A stretch of DNA of 64,000 nt, from contig NZ_CP031466.1 in NCBI RefSeq assembly GCF_003368325.1, positions 1,488,001 to 1,552,000 of the forward strand, written 5' to 3'. The translations under genes and the position numbers were made by a program. The notes below the pieces were generated by a model. The model made no database searches. It saw only the letters and a list, made by a program, of their open reading frames with translations, and had not been told where the DNA came from. The stretch comes from Paraburkholderia caffeinilytica (GTDB lineage: Bacteria > Pseudomonadota > Gammaproteobacteria > Burkholderiales > Burkholderiaceae). Below are positions 1-9,298 of this stretch, one piece after another. The first letter of the stretch is position 1. Each line of letters begins with the position of its first letter.

Positions 1-3000
1 ATCGGACCGCGCCCCGCACAGATGCGTGAATTCGGCCTGAAGCACACCGCACGCGAGCTGGCACGCGCCAACGACGTGACGTTACTGCCGGGCACCGGCT
101 TGCTGCCCGACGTGACCATCGCGTTGAGCGAGGCCGAATCGATCGGCTATCCCGTGATGCTGAAAAGCACCGCGGGCGGCGGCGGCATCGGCATGTCGCT
201 GTGCCGCGACGCGGCGCAACTGGAGAGCGTGTTCGCGTCGGTGGCGCGGCTCGGCGAGGCCAATTTCGCGAACGGGGGCGTCTACATCGAGAAGTTCGTC
301 GACAACGCGCGCCATATCGAAGTGCAGATTTTCGGCGACGGCCGGGGCGGCGCGATCGCGCTCGGCGAGCGCGACTGCTCGGTGCAGCGGCGCAATCAGA
401 AGGTGATCGAGGAGACACCCGCACCGGGGCTGACGCAAGCGGAACGCACGTCATTGCACGCAAGCGCCGTGCGCCTCGCGCAGGCCGTGAAATACGAATC
501 CGCCGGCACGGTCGAGTTCGTCTTCGACGCCGACACGCGGCGCTTCTATTTCCTCGAAGTGAACACGCGGCTGCAGGTCGAGCATTGCGTCACGGAGGAG
601 GTGACGGGTATCGACCTGGTCGAGTGGATGATTCGTCAGGCCGAGGGTGGGCTTGCGCCGCTCGACACGCTGGCGCCGACGCCCAGTGGGGCGAGCATCC
701 AGGTTCGTCTGTACGCCGAAGATCCGCACAAGCAGTTCCAACCGAGCGCGGGCGTGCTGACGCATGTCGCGTTCGCCACCGATGCGCGGGTCGACACATG
801 GGTCGATGCAGGCACCGAAGTCAGCGCGTTCTACGATCCGCTGCTCGCGAAGATCATCGTTAAAGGCGCAACACGCGATGCCGCGCTCGCCGCCATGTGC
901 GCCGCGCTCGATCAAACCCAGTTGTACGGCATCGAGACGAACCTCGACTATCTGCGCGCCATCGCCGGTTCGGCGACCTTCGCGCGAGGCGAGCAGACCA
1001 CCGCCTTCCTGACGCGTTTCATGTTTGCACCGCACACCATCGACGTGCTCGACGGCGGCGTGCAGACCACGGTGCAGCAGACGCCGGGACGGGTCGGCTA
1101 CTGGGACATCGGCGTGCCGCCCTCCGGTCCAATGGACGATCTCTCATTCCGGCTCGCCAACGAACTGCTCGGCAACCCGGCCGACGCGGCGGGACTCGAA
1201 TGCGCGATGGTCGGCGCGACGCTGCGCTTTAACACCGCGACGCTGTTCGTGCTGGGCGGCGCGCCGCTCGCCGCCACACTCGACGCTCAGCCGGTCACGC
1301 CGTGGCAGGTCACGCGCGCCGCGGCGGGTTCGGTGCTCAAGCTCGGCGGCGTGACCGGCGCGGGCATGCGCGCCTGTCTCGCGCTCAAGGGCGGCTTGCA
1401 GGTGCCGGACTATCTCGGCAGCAAGGCGACCTTCACGCTGGGTCAGTTCGGCGGCCACGCGGGGCGTGCCTTGCGTAAGGGCGACGTGCTGCATCTCGCC
1501 GCCGAAACGGGCCATGGCGAAGCCGGCGCGCAGCTCGATCCCACGCACGTGCCGGCGCTCACGCATGACTGGACCCTCGGCGTGCTCGACGGTCCGCACG
1601 GTGCGCCGGATTTCTTCACGCCTGCCGACATCGCGATGCTGTACGCCACGCGCTGGACGGTTCACTACAACTCGAGCCGCACGGGCGTCCGGCTGATCGG
1701 TCCAAAGCCGCAATGGGCGCGCACCGACGGCGGCGAGGCGGGGCTGCATCCGTCGAATATTCACGACAATGCGTATGCGGTCGGCGCCGTCGATTTCACG
1801 GGCGACATGCCAGTGATTCTCGGTCCGGACGGCCCGAGCCTCGGCGGTTTCGTCTGCCCGGTGACCGTGGTGGGGGATGAGTTGTGGAAGCTGGGGCAAC
1901 TGCGGCCGGGGGATACGGTGCAGTTCGAACCGGTGCGCGCTCGACCGGCGCTGACGGCGTCTGGGGCGCCGACAGCAACCGCAGCGACTGCAGCGACTGC
2001 AGCAACCGCAGCAACCGCAGCAACCGCAGCAACCGCAGCAACGATACCCCCCGACGCTCACGATTGCATTCTCTACAGCGATCCATCAGCCGGCGGGGGC
2101 ACCGGTGTGGTCTACCGCCGCTCCGGCGACCAGAACGTGCTGGTCGAATACGGCCCGCTCATGCTGGACCTGAACCTGCGCTTTCGCGTGCATGCGTTGA
2201 TGAACTGGCTCGATGCACACCGGCTGCCCGGCATCGTCGATCTCACGCCGGGCATCCGCTCGCTGCAAGTGCATGTCGACCCGCGCGCGCTGTCGCTCGA
2301 CACCTTGCTCGCGCATCTTCAGCGGGCCGAACGCGAATTGCCCGCCGTCGACGACATGCGCGTGCCGAACCGCATCGTGCATCTGCCGCTGTCATGGGAC
2401 GACCCGTCGACGCGGATCGCGATCGAGCGCTACATGCAGTCGGTGCGGCCCGATGCGCCGTGGTGCCCGAGCAATATCGAGTTCATTCGCCGCATCAACG
2501 GTCTGGATAGCATCGACGACGTGAAGCGCATCGTATTCGACGCGCGTTACCTGGTGATGGGCCTCGGCGATGTCTATCTCGGCGCGCCGGTGGCGACGCC
2601 GCTCGATCCGCGTCACCGGCTCGTCACGACCAAATACAACCCCGCGCGGACCTGGACGCCGGAAAACGCGGTCGGGATCGGCGGCGCGTATCTGTGCGTG
2701 TATGGCATGGAAGGGCCGGGCGGCTATCAGTTCGTCGGCCGCACCGTGCAGATGTGGAACCGCTATCGCACCACACGTGAATTCGAAGCCGGCAAGCCGT
2801 GGCTGCTGCGATTTTTCGACGAAATACGCTTCTACGAAGTGAGCGAGGCCGAACTGGCCGAGTTGCGTGCCGATTTCATCGCCGGCCGCGCGAGTCTGAA
2901 GATCGAGGAGTCGGTGTTCGACCTCGGTGCGTACAACCGCTTCCTGAAGGACGAAGCCGAATCGATCTCCGCCTTCAAACGCATGCAACAGACGGCGTTC

Positions 3001-3369
3001 GATGAAGAGCGCGAGCGCTGGAACGCCGCGGGGCACGCTGAATATGCCGGCGAGCCGGGCGACGACGCGGGTTCGGCCACCGGCAGCAGGGCGGACGATA
3101 CGCTTGTGGCGGGTCAACAGAGCATCGTCGCCGACGTCTCGGGGAGCGTCTGGAAACTGCTCGTCAGCGAAGGGGATCGCGTGAGCGAAGGGCAGGTGGT
3201 GGCGATCGTCGAGTCGATGAAGATGGAAGTGTCCGTCGCCGTCGCCGAAGACGGCGTGATCGAAACGATCGATTGTGCTGCCGGCGCAGCGGTGGTCGCG
3301 GGTCAGCGCCTGATGGTGCTGCGCGCCGGCGTGGCGGCCGGCGCCACCGAGGAGGCGACGTGCAAATGA
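1..3369 (+). CDS. Urea carboxylase (biotin-dependent), 5' end outside window
   Basis: The frame is open from base 1, so the N-terminal part of the biotin carboxylase domain is cut by the window edge; the ATG at 22 is internal. Urea carboxylase uses ATP, bicarbonate and urea to make allophanate, the first step of the urea amidolyase route. Visible order: ATP-grasp biotin carboxylase (EKFVDNARHIEVQIFGD, then FLEVNTRLQVEH), a KipA/AHS2-like domain from about nt 1090 (GYWDIGVPPSGPMDD), an Ala/Thr linker at 1972-2043 made of 9-bp repeats, a KipI/AHS1-like domain from about nt 2130, and a C-terminal biotinyl domain with VESMKMEV, whose biotin-accepting lysine is codon 3220-3222. It is followed by ABC transporter genes rather than by an allophanate hydrolase gene. 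Assignment as urea carboxylase rather than another biotin carboxylase rests on the KipA plus KipI arrangement. Confidence 0.93.
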   Translation: MGPRPAQMREFGLKHTARELARANDVTLLPGTGLLPDVTIALSEAESIGYPVMLKSTAGGGGIGMSLCRDAAQLESVFASVARLGEANFANGGVYIEKFVDNARHIEVQIFGDGRGGAIALGERDCSVQRRNQKVIEETPAPGLTQAERTSLHASAVRLAQAVKYESAGTVEFVFDADTRRFYFLEVNTRLQVEHCVTEEVTGIDLVEWMIRQAEGGLAPLDTLAPTPSGASIQVRLYAEDPHKQFQPSAGVLTHVAFATDARVDTWVDAGTEVSAFYDPLLAKIIVKGATRDAALAAMCAALDQTQLYGIETNLDYLRAIAGSATFARGEQTTAFLTRFMFAPHTIDVLDGGVQTTVQQTPGRVGYWDIGVPPSGPMDDLSFRLANELLGNPADAAGLECAMVGATLRFNTATLFVLGGAPLAATLDAQPVTPWQVTRAAAGSVLKLGGVTGAGMRACLALKGGLQVPDYLGSKATFTLGQFGGHAGRALRKGDVLHLAAETGHGEAGAQLDPTHVPALTHDWTLGVLDGPHGAPDFFTPADIAMLYATRWTVHYNSSRTGVRLIGPKPQWARTDGGEAGLHPSNIHDNAYAVGAVDFTGDMPVILGPDGPSLGGFVCPVTVVGDELWKLGQLRPGDTVQFEPVRARPALTASGAPTATAATAATAATAATAATAATAATIPPDAHDCILYSDPSAGGGTGVVYRRSGDQNVLVEYGPLMLDLNLRFRVHALMNWLDAHRLPGIVDLTPGIRSLQVHVDPRALSLDTLLAHLQRAERELPAVDDMRVPNRIVHLPLSWDDPSTRIAIERYMQSVRPDAPWCPSNIEFIRRINGLDSIDDVKRIVFDARYLVMGLGDVYLGAPVATPLDPRHRLVTTKYNPARTWTPENAVGIGGAYLCVYGMEGPGGYQFVGRTVQMWNRYRTTREFEAGKPWLLRFFDEIRFYEVSEAELAELRADFIAGRASLKIEESVFDLGAYNRFLKDEAESISAFKRMQQTAFDEERERWNAAGHAEYAGEPGDDAGSATGSRADDTLVAGQQSIVADVSGSVWKLLVSEGDRVSEGQVVAIVESMKMEVSVAVAEDGVIETIDCAAGAAVVAGQRLMVLRAGVAAGATEEATCK
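1972..2043 (+). repeat. In-frame 9-bp tandem repeat inside urea carboxylase gene
   Basis: Eight consecutive 9-bp units, mostly GCAGCAACC with two GCAGCGACT, run through the linker between the AHS2-like and AHS1-like domains and encode an Ala/Thr-only stretch. The unit length is a multiple of three, so changes in copy number alter linker length without shifting the frame. Confidence 0.9.
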
Positions 3370-3474
3370 AACATCCTGACGACCTGCTGGAATCGATGCC
3401 GACTGCGGCACTGCGGTCGCTCCGCCGTTCAGGCGGAGCGAGTTCCGGCACCGAACGCTGCCCTGGAGAACCCC

Positions 3475-4446
3475 ATGACCGTCATTAACAGAAGCGACTG
3501 GTTCGCGGTGCGCCGCGAACTCTCCGCACGCGGCAAATGGCTATTGGGCCTCGGCTCTTTTTTGTTGCCGGTGTTCGTCTGGTGCATCGTCAGCTACGTG
3601 CCGTTCGTCTGGCATCCGCAGGTGCTGGTCGAGAGCCCGGGCAGCGTCGACTATTTTCAGCCCGGCATGCGGGTCGACAAGGACGTGTTCGCCGACGAGC
3701 TGAGTCATGCGCGAGACGGCCACACCGCCTTGCCGACGGGCGAGCCGGTCAACCCGGTGTACCTGCCCGCGCCCCACGAGGTGCTGCGTGCGTTCTACAC
3801 CGCGTTCACGACGCCCCCCGCGTCACGCGACGGCGTGTGGCTGCATCAAAGCCTGTGGCACAGCATCCAGGTGATCTTCTGGGGCTTTCTGCTGTCGTCG
3901 GTGATCGGCGTGCCGGTTGGCATCGTCTGCGGGACTTACAGCGCTATCGCGCGGCTGCAGGAGCCGTTTTTCGAGTTCTTCCGCTACTTGCCGGCGCCCG
4001 CGTTCGGTGCGCTGATGGTGGCGATCCTCGGCATCTATGACGGCCCGAAGATCGCGATCATCGTGATCGGCACGCTGTTCCAGCAAGTGCTGATCGTGGC
4101 GAACACCACGCGCAAACTGGAGTACGGGCTGTTCGAAGCGGCCATGACGCTCGGCACGAAGAAGCTCAAGCTGCTCACGCATGTGGTGATTCCCGGCATC
4201 CTGCCGGACCTGTATCGCGACCAGCGCATCCTGCTCGGCTGGGCGTGGACGTATCTGATCGTCGCGGAACTGGTCGGCACCAGCTCCGGTATCACGTGGT
4301 ACATCACGCAGCAGGCGCGCTACGAGCATTTCGACAATGTCTACGCGGCGATCATGATGATCGGGATCATCGGACTCGGCACCGATCTCGTGCTCGCCTA
4401 TGCCGGCCGCAAGCTGTTTCCGTGGGACCGCACGCTCAAAGCGTAG
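3475..4446 (+). CDS. ABC transporter permease (nitrate/sulfonate/taurine type)
   Basis: A 323-aa inner-membrane permease of the BPD_transp_1 family. An N-terminal membrane helix (about residues 20-45) is followed by a periplasmic stretch of about 60 residues, then five to six helices carrying the ABC permease core. The EAA-type cytoplasmic loop, which docks on the ATPase, is seen at EAAMTLGTKKLKLLTHVVIP. GGAGAACCCC ahead of the ATG supports the start. It lies 105 bp after urea carboxylase and 80 bp before the ATPase on the same strand. In this position it most likely imports urea or a related nitrogen compound, which is inferred from context. No periplasmic binding protein is present in the window, so that gene is probably upstream of the window or elsewhere. 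Confidence 0.88.
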   Translation: MTVINRSDWFAVRRELSARGKWLLGLGSFLLPVFVWCIVSYVPFVWHPQVLVESPGSVDYFQPGMRVDKDVFADELSHARDGHTALPTGEPVNPVYLPAPHEVLRAFYTAFTTPPASRDGVWLHQSLWHSIQVIFWGFLLSSVIGVPVGIVCGTYSAIARLQEPFFEFFRYLPAPAFGALMVAILGIYDGPKIAIIVIGTLFQQVLIVANTTRKLEYGLFEAAMTLGTKKLKLLTHVVIPGILPDLYRDQRILLGWAWTYLIVAELVGTSSGITWYITQQARYEHFDNVYAAIMMIGIIGLGTDLVLAYAGRKLFPWDRTLKA

Positions 4447-4526
4447 CGGGACCGTTCGTGCCACGGCCTGCCGCCCTGCATCGCACCGCATGGCATCACA
4501 CTGCACCGTATTGAAGGGATTCAATC

Positions 4527-5441
4527 ATGTTAAATCCGCAACCGATTCCGTCGTACCTTATCCAGTCCGAAGCGGTGCGTGAGCGTTTCGACCGTCTCAA
4601 GTCGCGCGAGGTCATTCTCGAGGTTCGCGATCTCGACAAGCGCTTCAAGAGCCCGCAGGGCGAATGCACCGCGTTGAACGGCATCAGCTTCAAGACGCAC
4701 CGGCGCGAGTTCGTCTGCGTGATCGGGCCGTCGGGCTGCGGCAAGTCGACCCTGATCCGCATTCTTGCGGGCCTTGAGCGGCAAACAAGCGGCAGCGCGC
4801 TGCTCGACGGCAAGCCGGTGGAGGGGCCCGGCGCCGATCGCGGCATGGTGTTTCAGGGCTACACGCTGTTTCCGTGGCTGACGGTCAAGAAGAACGTCAT
4901 GTTCGGTTTGAAGATGAACGGCCACAGCAGCCTGCACGCCGAGCGCGACGCGCTGCAATGGCTCGATCTGGTCGGTCTGACGAAGTTCGCCAACGCCTAT
5001 CCGCACCAATTGTCCGGCGGGATGAAGCAGCGCGTGGCGATTGCTCGCGCGCTCGCGAACCGGCCGCGGATTCTGCTGATGGACGAGCCGTTCGGTGCGC
5101 TCGATGCGCAGACCCGCGCGAAGATGCAGACGCACTTGCTCGATATCTGGCGCAACATCGATGTGACCGTGCTGTTCATCACGCACGACCTGGACGAAGC
5201 GATTTTTCTCGCCGACCGCATCCTGGTGCTCAAGGCCAATCCTGGCGAGGTGCAGGAATTGATCGAGGTGCCGGTGCCGCGTCCGCGCGACTATTCGCAG
5301 GCCACGTCGCCGGAGTTTCTTGCCACCAAGGCGCGGCTCGAAGCGCTGATCCATCCGCCCACGGCCACCGACGACGAGGAAGAGGATGTCGTCAAGCCGC
5401 ATATGGTCCGGATGACGGACGTGACCGACAACGTCGAATAG
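4527..5441 (+). CDS. ABC transporter ATP-binding protein (SsuB/TauB/NrtD type)
   Basis: A 304-aa cytoplasmic ATPase that powers the adjacent permease. Walker [10 protein letters not shown] is at about residues 67-75, signature LSGGMKQR at 162-169 and Walker [10 protein letters not shown] at 182-190, followed by the H-loop in FITHDLDEA. The first 30 residues precede the usual ABC fold, and the last 50 or so form an acidic tail (DDEEED) not needed for the fold. The sequence most resembles nitrate/sulfonate/taurine importers. It closes the urea carboxylase transport operon: the next gene, 160 bp on, is a response regulator with its own regulatory box. Confidence 0.9.
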   Translation: MLNPQPIPSYLIQSEAVRERFDRLKSREVILEVRDLDKRFKSPQGECTALNGISFKTHRREFVCVIGPSGCGKSTLIRILAGLERQTSGSALLDGKPVEGPGADRGMVFQGYTLFPWLTVKKNVMFGLKMNGHSSLHAERDALQWLDLVGLTKFANAYPHQLSGGMKQRVAIARALANRPRILLMDEPFGALDAQTRAKMQTHLLDIWRNIDVTVLFITHDLDEAIFLADRILVLKANPGEVQELIEVPVPRPRDYSQATSPEFLATKARLEALIHPPTATDDEEEDVVKPHMVRMTDVTDNVE

Positions 5442-5527
5442 AAGCTGCCGCTGCTCGCCCTTTGGCGGCAAGGGCGGGACGATGTCGTCCTGTCGGAAGC
5501 GCCGCTGTGCCACCGTCCGCAGCCAAC

Positions 5528-5543
5528 ATTACCGGATCGTAAT
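5528..5543 (+). promoter_or_regulatory. Candidate response-regulator box upstream of the CusR-like gene
   Basis: ATTAC-N6-GTAAT is a perfect inverted repeat ending 57 bp before the response regulator start. The same ATNAC-N6-GTNAT pattern occurs twice in the promoter of the divergent RND pump operon (14055-14070 and 14101-14116), which suggests autoregulation and pump control by the same OmpR-type regulator. Confidence 0.6.
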
Positions 5544-5600
5544 CATCCTGCGCTCCGCTTACCGGTATGATTTGGCGGTCAAGCACAGCGGAGCACTCCC

Positions 5601-6278
5601 ATGCGAATCCTGGTGATCGAGGATGAGCTCAAAACAGCGGCTTATCTGAAGAAAGGCCTGGAGGAATCCGGCTACGCGGTCGACGTCGCGAACGACGGCC
5701 CACAAGGGCTGATCCTCGCGCAGGAAGAAGAATACGACGTGATCGTGCTCGACGTGATGCTGCCGGGCATGGACGGCTGGACCATCGTCAAGACCCTGCG
5801 CAGCACGCGTACCACGCCGGTGCTGTTCCTCACCGCCCGCGACGACGTCGACGACCGCGTGCGCGGCCTCGAACTCGGCGCGGACGATTACCTCGTCAAG
5901 CCCTTCGCCTTCGTCGAATTGCTGGCGCGGGTGCGCACGCTGGCGCGCCGCGGGCCGCCGCGCGAAAGCGAGCTGATCAAGGTGGGCGATCTGGAAATGG
6001 ACGTCAATCGCCGGCGCGTGAAACGCGGCGGCACGCGTATCGACCTCACGCCGCGCGAGTTTTCGCTGCTGCAGTTGCTGGCGCGCCGCCAGGGCGAGGT
6101 GCTGAGCCGCACGCAGATTGCGTCGTATGTGTGGGACATGAATTTCGACAGCGATACCAATGTCGTCGAAGTCGCGATCCGCCGGTTGCGCACCAAGATC
6201 GACGATAACTTTCCCGTCAAGCTGATTCATACGGTGCGCGGCGTCGGCTATGTGCTCGAACTGAAGGACACGGCCTGA
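5601..6278 (+). CDS. OmpR-family response regulator (CusR/IrlR/CzcR type)
   Basis: A 225-aa regulator with a receiver domain (residues 1-115) and a winged-helix DNA-binding domain (about 125-222). The phospho-acceptor is Asp51 in [12 protein letters not shown] and the conserved Lys100 lies in DYLVKPF. The output domain contains [21 protein letters not shown] and ends in the family-typical [11 protein letters not shown]. Its stop codon overlaps the kinase start (ATGCGC at 6278), so the two are translationally coupled. The closest known family members respond to copper, silver, zinc or cadmium through a cognate heavy-metal sensor kinase. The nearby pump is of the hydrophobe type (HAE-1-like), so the true signal is uncertain. 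Confidence 0.92.
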   Translation: MRILVIEDELKTAAYLKKGLEESGYAVDVANDGPQGLILAQEEEYDVIVLDVMLPGMDGWTIVKTLRSTRTTPVLFLTARDDVDDRVRGLELGADDYLVKPFAFVELLARVRTLARRGPPRESELIKVGDLEMDVNRRRVKRGGTRIDLTPREFSLLQLLARRQGEVLSRTQIASYVWDMNFDSDTNVVEVAIRRLRTKIDDNFPVKLIHTVRGVGYVLELKDTA

Positions 6279-7723
6279 TGCGCGGCCGTTCGCTCGCCGC
6301 GACGCTCGCGCTTGCCTTCGGTGTCACCACGCTCGCGGTTTTCGTGCTCGTTGGAAGTTTTCTGTACCTGGCGCTGGACAAGCAGATCAAGGCGCAGGAC
6401 GACCTCGACATCGTGCTTGCAGCACGCCATGCGCGGCGGCTCGCGGAGGAGCTGGATACCTCGAAAGGCATTCGCGAGCACAGCGACCGGTTGAGCAGCA
6501 TCGTGCTGGGCAATGAAGCGATGTCGATGGAGGTGTTCGGTCCCGATGGGCGTATGGCGATCGAACACAACGCCGGGGAGACCGCCGAAGCCGGCGGCGT
6601 CGAGACGATCGCCGCGCTGCCGGCGCTCACGCGCATTGCCGCTGCGGCGCGCATCACCGATGCGGATATCGGCAACTGGACCGGCCGCAACGGCGCACCG
6701 ATTCGCGGCATCCTGGCGGACGCGCGGCTGCACGACGGCGACACGGCGACCGTGCTGATCGCGCGCAACATGAGCGACCGCTGGCGGCTGCTCGACCGCT
6801 ATCGCGACAAGCTGCATCTGGCGGGTGCAGCCGGTGTGATGCTGGCGATGCTGCTGAGTTATCTGCTGATTCGCGCCGCCTTGCGGCCGTTGCGCGATAT
6901 CGCGGCGAGTGCGGGCCGCGTCACGGTCAATCGCCTGAATACGCGGATCGCGGTGGCGCGCGTGCCGAGCGAACTTGAGGCACTGGTGAGCGCGCTCAAT
7001 GCGATGCTCGAACGTGTCGATCACGGCTTTCAGCGCCTGTCGCGTTTCACGGCCGACCTTGCGCACGATCTGCGCACGCCGCTTGCCAACATGCGCGGCG
7101 CCGCCGAAGTCGCGCTTGCCCGGCCACGCTCGATCGACGAATATGAATCGCTGCTCGCATCGAATCTGGAGGAATGCGACCGGCTCTCGCGAATGATCGA
7201 AAACGTGCTGTTTCTTGCACGCGCAGAACATCCGCAATTCGTCAAACACATGCGCGAGTTCGATGCCGGGCTGGAACTGACGCGGATTGCCGAATACTTC
7301 GAGGGTATCGCCGACGATGCGAATGTCAGGGTGCAGGTCACCGGTGCAGCGACGCTGACGGCGGATCTCGAACTGTTTCGCCGCGCGGTCAGCAATCTGC
7401 TCGCCAACGCGATCCGCTACACGCCGAGTGGCGGCGAGATCGCGCTCGAAGTCCGCGCATCGGCGGAGGCGGTGCGCGTCACCGTGTCGAACCAGGGGCA
7501 GCCGATTGCCGCGGAGCACCTCGAACGGATCTTCGACCGTTTTTATCGTGTCGATCCGTCGCGCAGTTCCTTGCCTTCGTCCGGCCTGTCGCAAGGGTCC
7601 ACAGGGTCGACGGGGCTTGGGCTTGCCATCGTCCGCACGATCATGGAGTTGCATGGCGGCACGGTGCATGCGGAGAGCGACGCGCAGAGCACGCGGTTCG
7701 TGCTTATGTTCCGGCGGGTTTAG
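6278..7723 (+). CDS. Heavy-metal-type sensor histidine kinase (CusS/IrlS type)
   Basis: A 481-aa membrane kinase that would phosphorylate the preceding regulator. Helix 1 is at residues 9-32, a periplasmic sensor at about 33-178 and helix 2 at about 180-200. A HAMP linker follows, then a DHp domain with phospho-acceptor His263 in DLAHDLRTPLANM and an ATPase domain (N-box NLLANAIRYTPSGG, then GLGLAIVRTIMELHGG). The C terminus overlaps by 20 bp the 3' end of the convergent outer-membrane efflux gene. The periplasmic domain lacks an obvious metal-binding cluster, so heavy-metal sensing is a family label only. Confidence 0.9.
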   Translation: MRGRSLAATLALAFGVTTLAVFVLVGSFLYLALDKQIKAQDDLDIVLAARHARRLAEELDTSKGIREHSDRLSSIVLGNEAMSMEVFGPDGRMAIEHNAGETAEAGGVETIAALPALTRIAAAARITDADIGNWTGRNGAPIRGILADARLHDGDTATVLIARNMSDRWRLLDRYRDKLHLAGAAGVMLAMLLSYLLIRAALRPLRDIAASAGRVTVNRLNTRIAVARVPSELEALVSALNAMLERVDHGFQRLSRFTADLAHDLRTPLANMRGAAEVALARPRSIDEYESLLASNLEECDRLSRMIENVLFLARAEHPQFVKHMREFDAGLELTRIAEYFEGIADDANVRVQVTGAATLTADLELFRRAVSNLLANAIRYTPSGGEIALEVRASAEAVRVTVSNQGQPIAAEHLERIFDRFYRVDPSRSSLPSSGLSQGSTGSTGLGLAIVRTIMELHGGTVHAESDAQSTRFVLMFRRV

Positions 7724-9272
7724 GGGGGGCCTGAACGGCCGAAGCGGTAGCGAGCGTGGCGTCAGTTTGAACAGCGGATGGGGTGACAGGCCCAGCCGCG
7801 CTCGCCGCGGCTGCCACATCCGTCGTCGCCGCACCATCACCTTGTCCATGCCACGTCCCGCCCAGCGCCTTCAACAACAACACGCTCGACTCCAACTGCC
7901 GCGCCGCAATCTGATCCGCGGTGCGTTGGTTCGTCAGCGCGATCGTCTGCGCCGTCACCACGTCGAGGTAACTGACCGCGCCGGCGTTGAAGCGGTTTGT
8001 CGTGAGACGTAGCGACAGATCCGCCGCCGTCGTCGCGCGCTGCTGGCTGGCGGCTTCGTCGGCGAGCGAATGCAGGGCGGACAGATTGTCTTCGACCTGC
8101 TGGAAGGCCACCAGCACCGATTGCCGGTAATCGGCAACCGCGCCGTCATACTGCGCCGTCGCGCCGTGCAGGCTGGCCGTGCGCTTGCCGCCGTCGAACA
8201 GCGTGCCGACCAGTTGCGGGCCGAGCGACCAGAACAAACTCGGCGCGCTGAGCCACGGCGCGAAGAAGGTGCTTTCCAGCCCCGCGCTCGCCGACAGCAC
8301 CAGATCGGGGAAGAAGGCTGCGTGCGCCACGCCGATCTGCGCATTCGCCGATGCCACGCGCCGTTCAGCCGCCGCGATGTCGGGACGCCGTTCGAGCAGT
8401 TGCGACGGCACGCCAATGGGAATCGCTGGCGGCGTCGCAGCCGAGCCGTTCGGCGGCAGCGTGAAGGTCGAGGCCGGCTCGCCGATCAGCGTGGCAATCG
8501 CATGCTGCATCTGCGCGCGCGTCACGTCGATGTCAGTGTCCTGCGTGCGCGTCGCTTCGAGCTGGGTGGTGGCCTGAGCGACCGCCGAGGCGTCGATCGC
8601 GCCGTCCTTCAGTTGTTGCTGCAGCAGCTTCAAGGCGGCGGCGTAGGCGGTCACACTGTCGTCGAGCAGCTTCTTTTGCGTGTCGAGCGAGCGCAGGGCG
8701 AAATAGTCGACGGCCAGATCGGCGCTCATCGACAGGCGCACGGCTTCGAGATCCGCTTCGCTTGCCTCAGTATCGGCCTTCGCACCGGTCACGCTATCGC
8801 GCACGCGGCCGAACAGATCCGGCTCCCAGCTCGCCGATACGCCGGCCGAATAGTCCGGCACGGTCTTGCCCGCGAGCGACTTGCCTTCGACGTTCTGCGA
8901 CGTCCGCGAGCGATTCTGCGCAGCGCCGGCCGTGATGGTCGGGAAAAATCCGGCGCGCTGATAGTCCACCATCGAGCGCGCCTGCTGAACCTGCGCGACT
9001 GCTTTACGCACACTCTGGTTCGAGACGTCGACGCGCGCTTCGAGCTGGTTCAGCACGGGATCGTTGAAGATCGTCCACCAGGGGCCGCGCGGCGCCGTGT
9101 CGGCGGGGGCGGCCTGGGTCCAGCCGGGCGCCGCGCCCGCGTACTGCGCGGGGATCTCGGCGGTGGGGCGCTGGTACGGCGGCAAAGTCGAACAGGCGCT
9201 CAGCAGTGCGCCGATCATCGTCGCGGCAAGCGAGCGGCGCAGCAACGGGCGTGAAAGAGGCATGGAGAACAT
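7704..9272 (-). CDS. RND efflux outer-membrane lipoprotein (NodT/OprM family)
   Basis: A 522-aa trimeric outer-membrane channel for the adjacent RND pump. The reading frame extends far upstream, but the ATG at 9272 begins a lipoprotein signal: basic residues, a hydrophobic stretch, then the lipobox LLSAC with Cys27. Mature residues STLPPYQRPT resemble NodT-family N termini, and two OEP repeats follow (about 60-270 and 280-480). The C-terminal 50 residues are Ala/Thr/Pro-rich and probably disordered. It is the last gene of the three-gene operon, 26 bp after the membrane-fusion gene. The longer frame reaching 10424 is an overlap artefact, because it runs through the membrane-fusion gene in another frame. 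Confidence 0.93.
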   Translation of the reverse strand: MFSMPLSRPLLRRSLAATMIGALLSACSTLPPYQRPTAEIPAQYAGAAPGWTQAAPADTAPRGPWWTIFNDPVLNQLEARVDVSNQSVRKAVAQVQQARSMVDYQRAGFFPTITAGAAQNRSRTSQNVEGKSLAGKTVPDYSAGVSASWEPDLFGRVRDSVTGAKADTEASEADLEAVRLSMSADLAVDYFALRSLDTQKKLLDDSVTAYAAALKLLQQQLKDGAIDASAVAQATTQLEATRTQDTDIDVTRAQMQHAIATLIGEPASTFTLPPNGSAATPPAIPIGVPSQLLERRPDIAAAERRVASANAQIGVAHAAFFPDLVLSASAGLESTFFAPWLSAPSLFWSLGPQLVGTLFDGGKRTASLHGATAQYDGAVADYRQSVLVAFQQVEDNLSALHSLADEAASQQRATTAADLSLRLTTNRFNAGAVSYLDVVTAQTIALTNQRTADQIAARQLESSVLLLKALGGTWHGQGDGAATTDVAAAASAAGPVTPSAVQTDATLATASAVQAPPKPAGT

Positions 9273-9298
9273 CGGCAACTCCTTTCGATGACGGCCGC

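Noticed and set aside
3366..3488. 40-codon frame starting with an ATGA overlap after urea carboxylase
   Set aside because: It runs into the permease start and has no recognisable motif. The overlap could be chance, and nothing in it resembles allophanate hydrolase.
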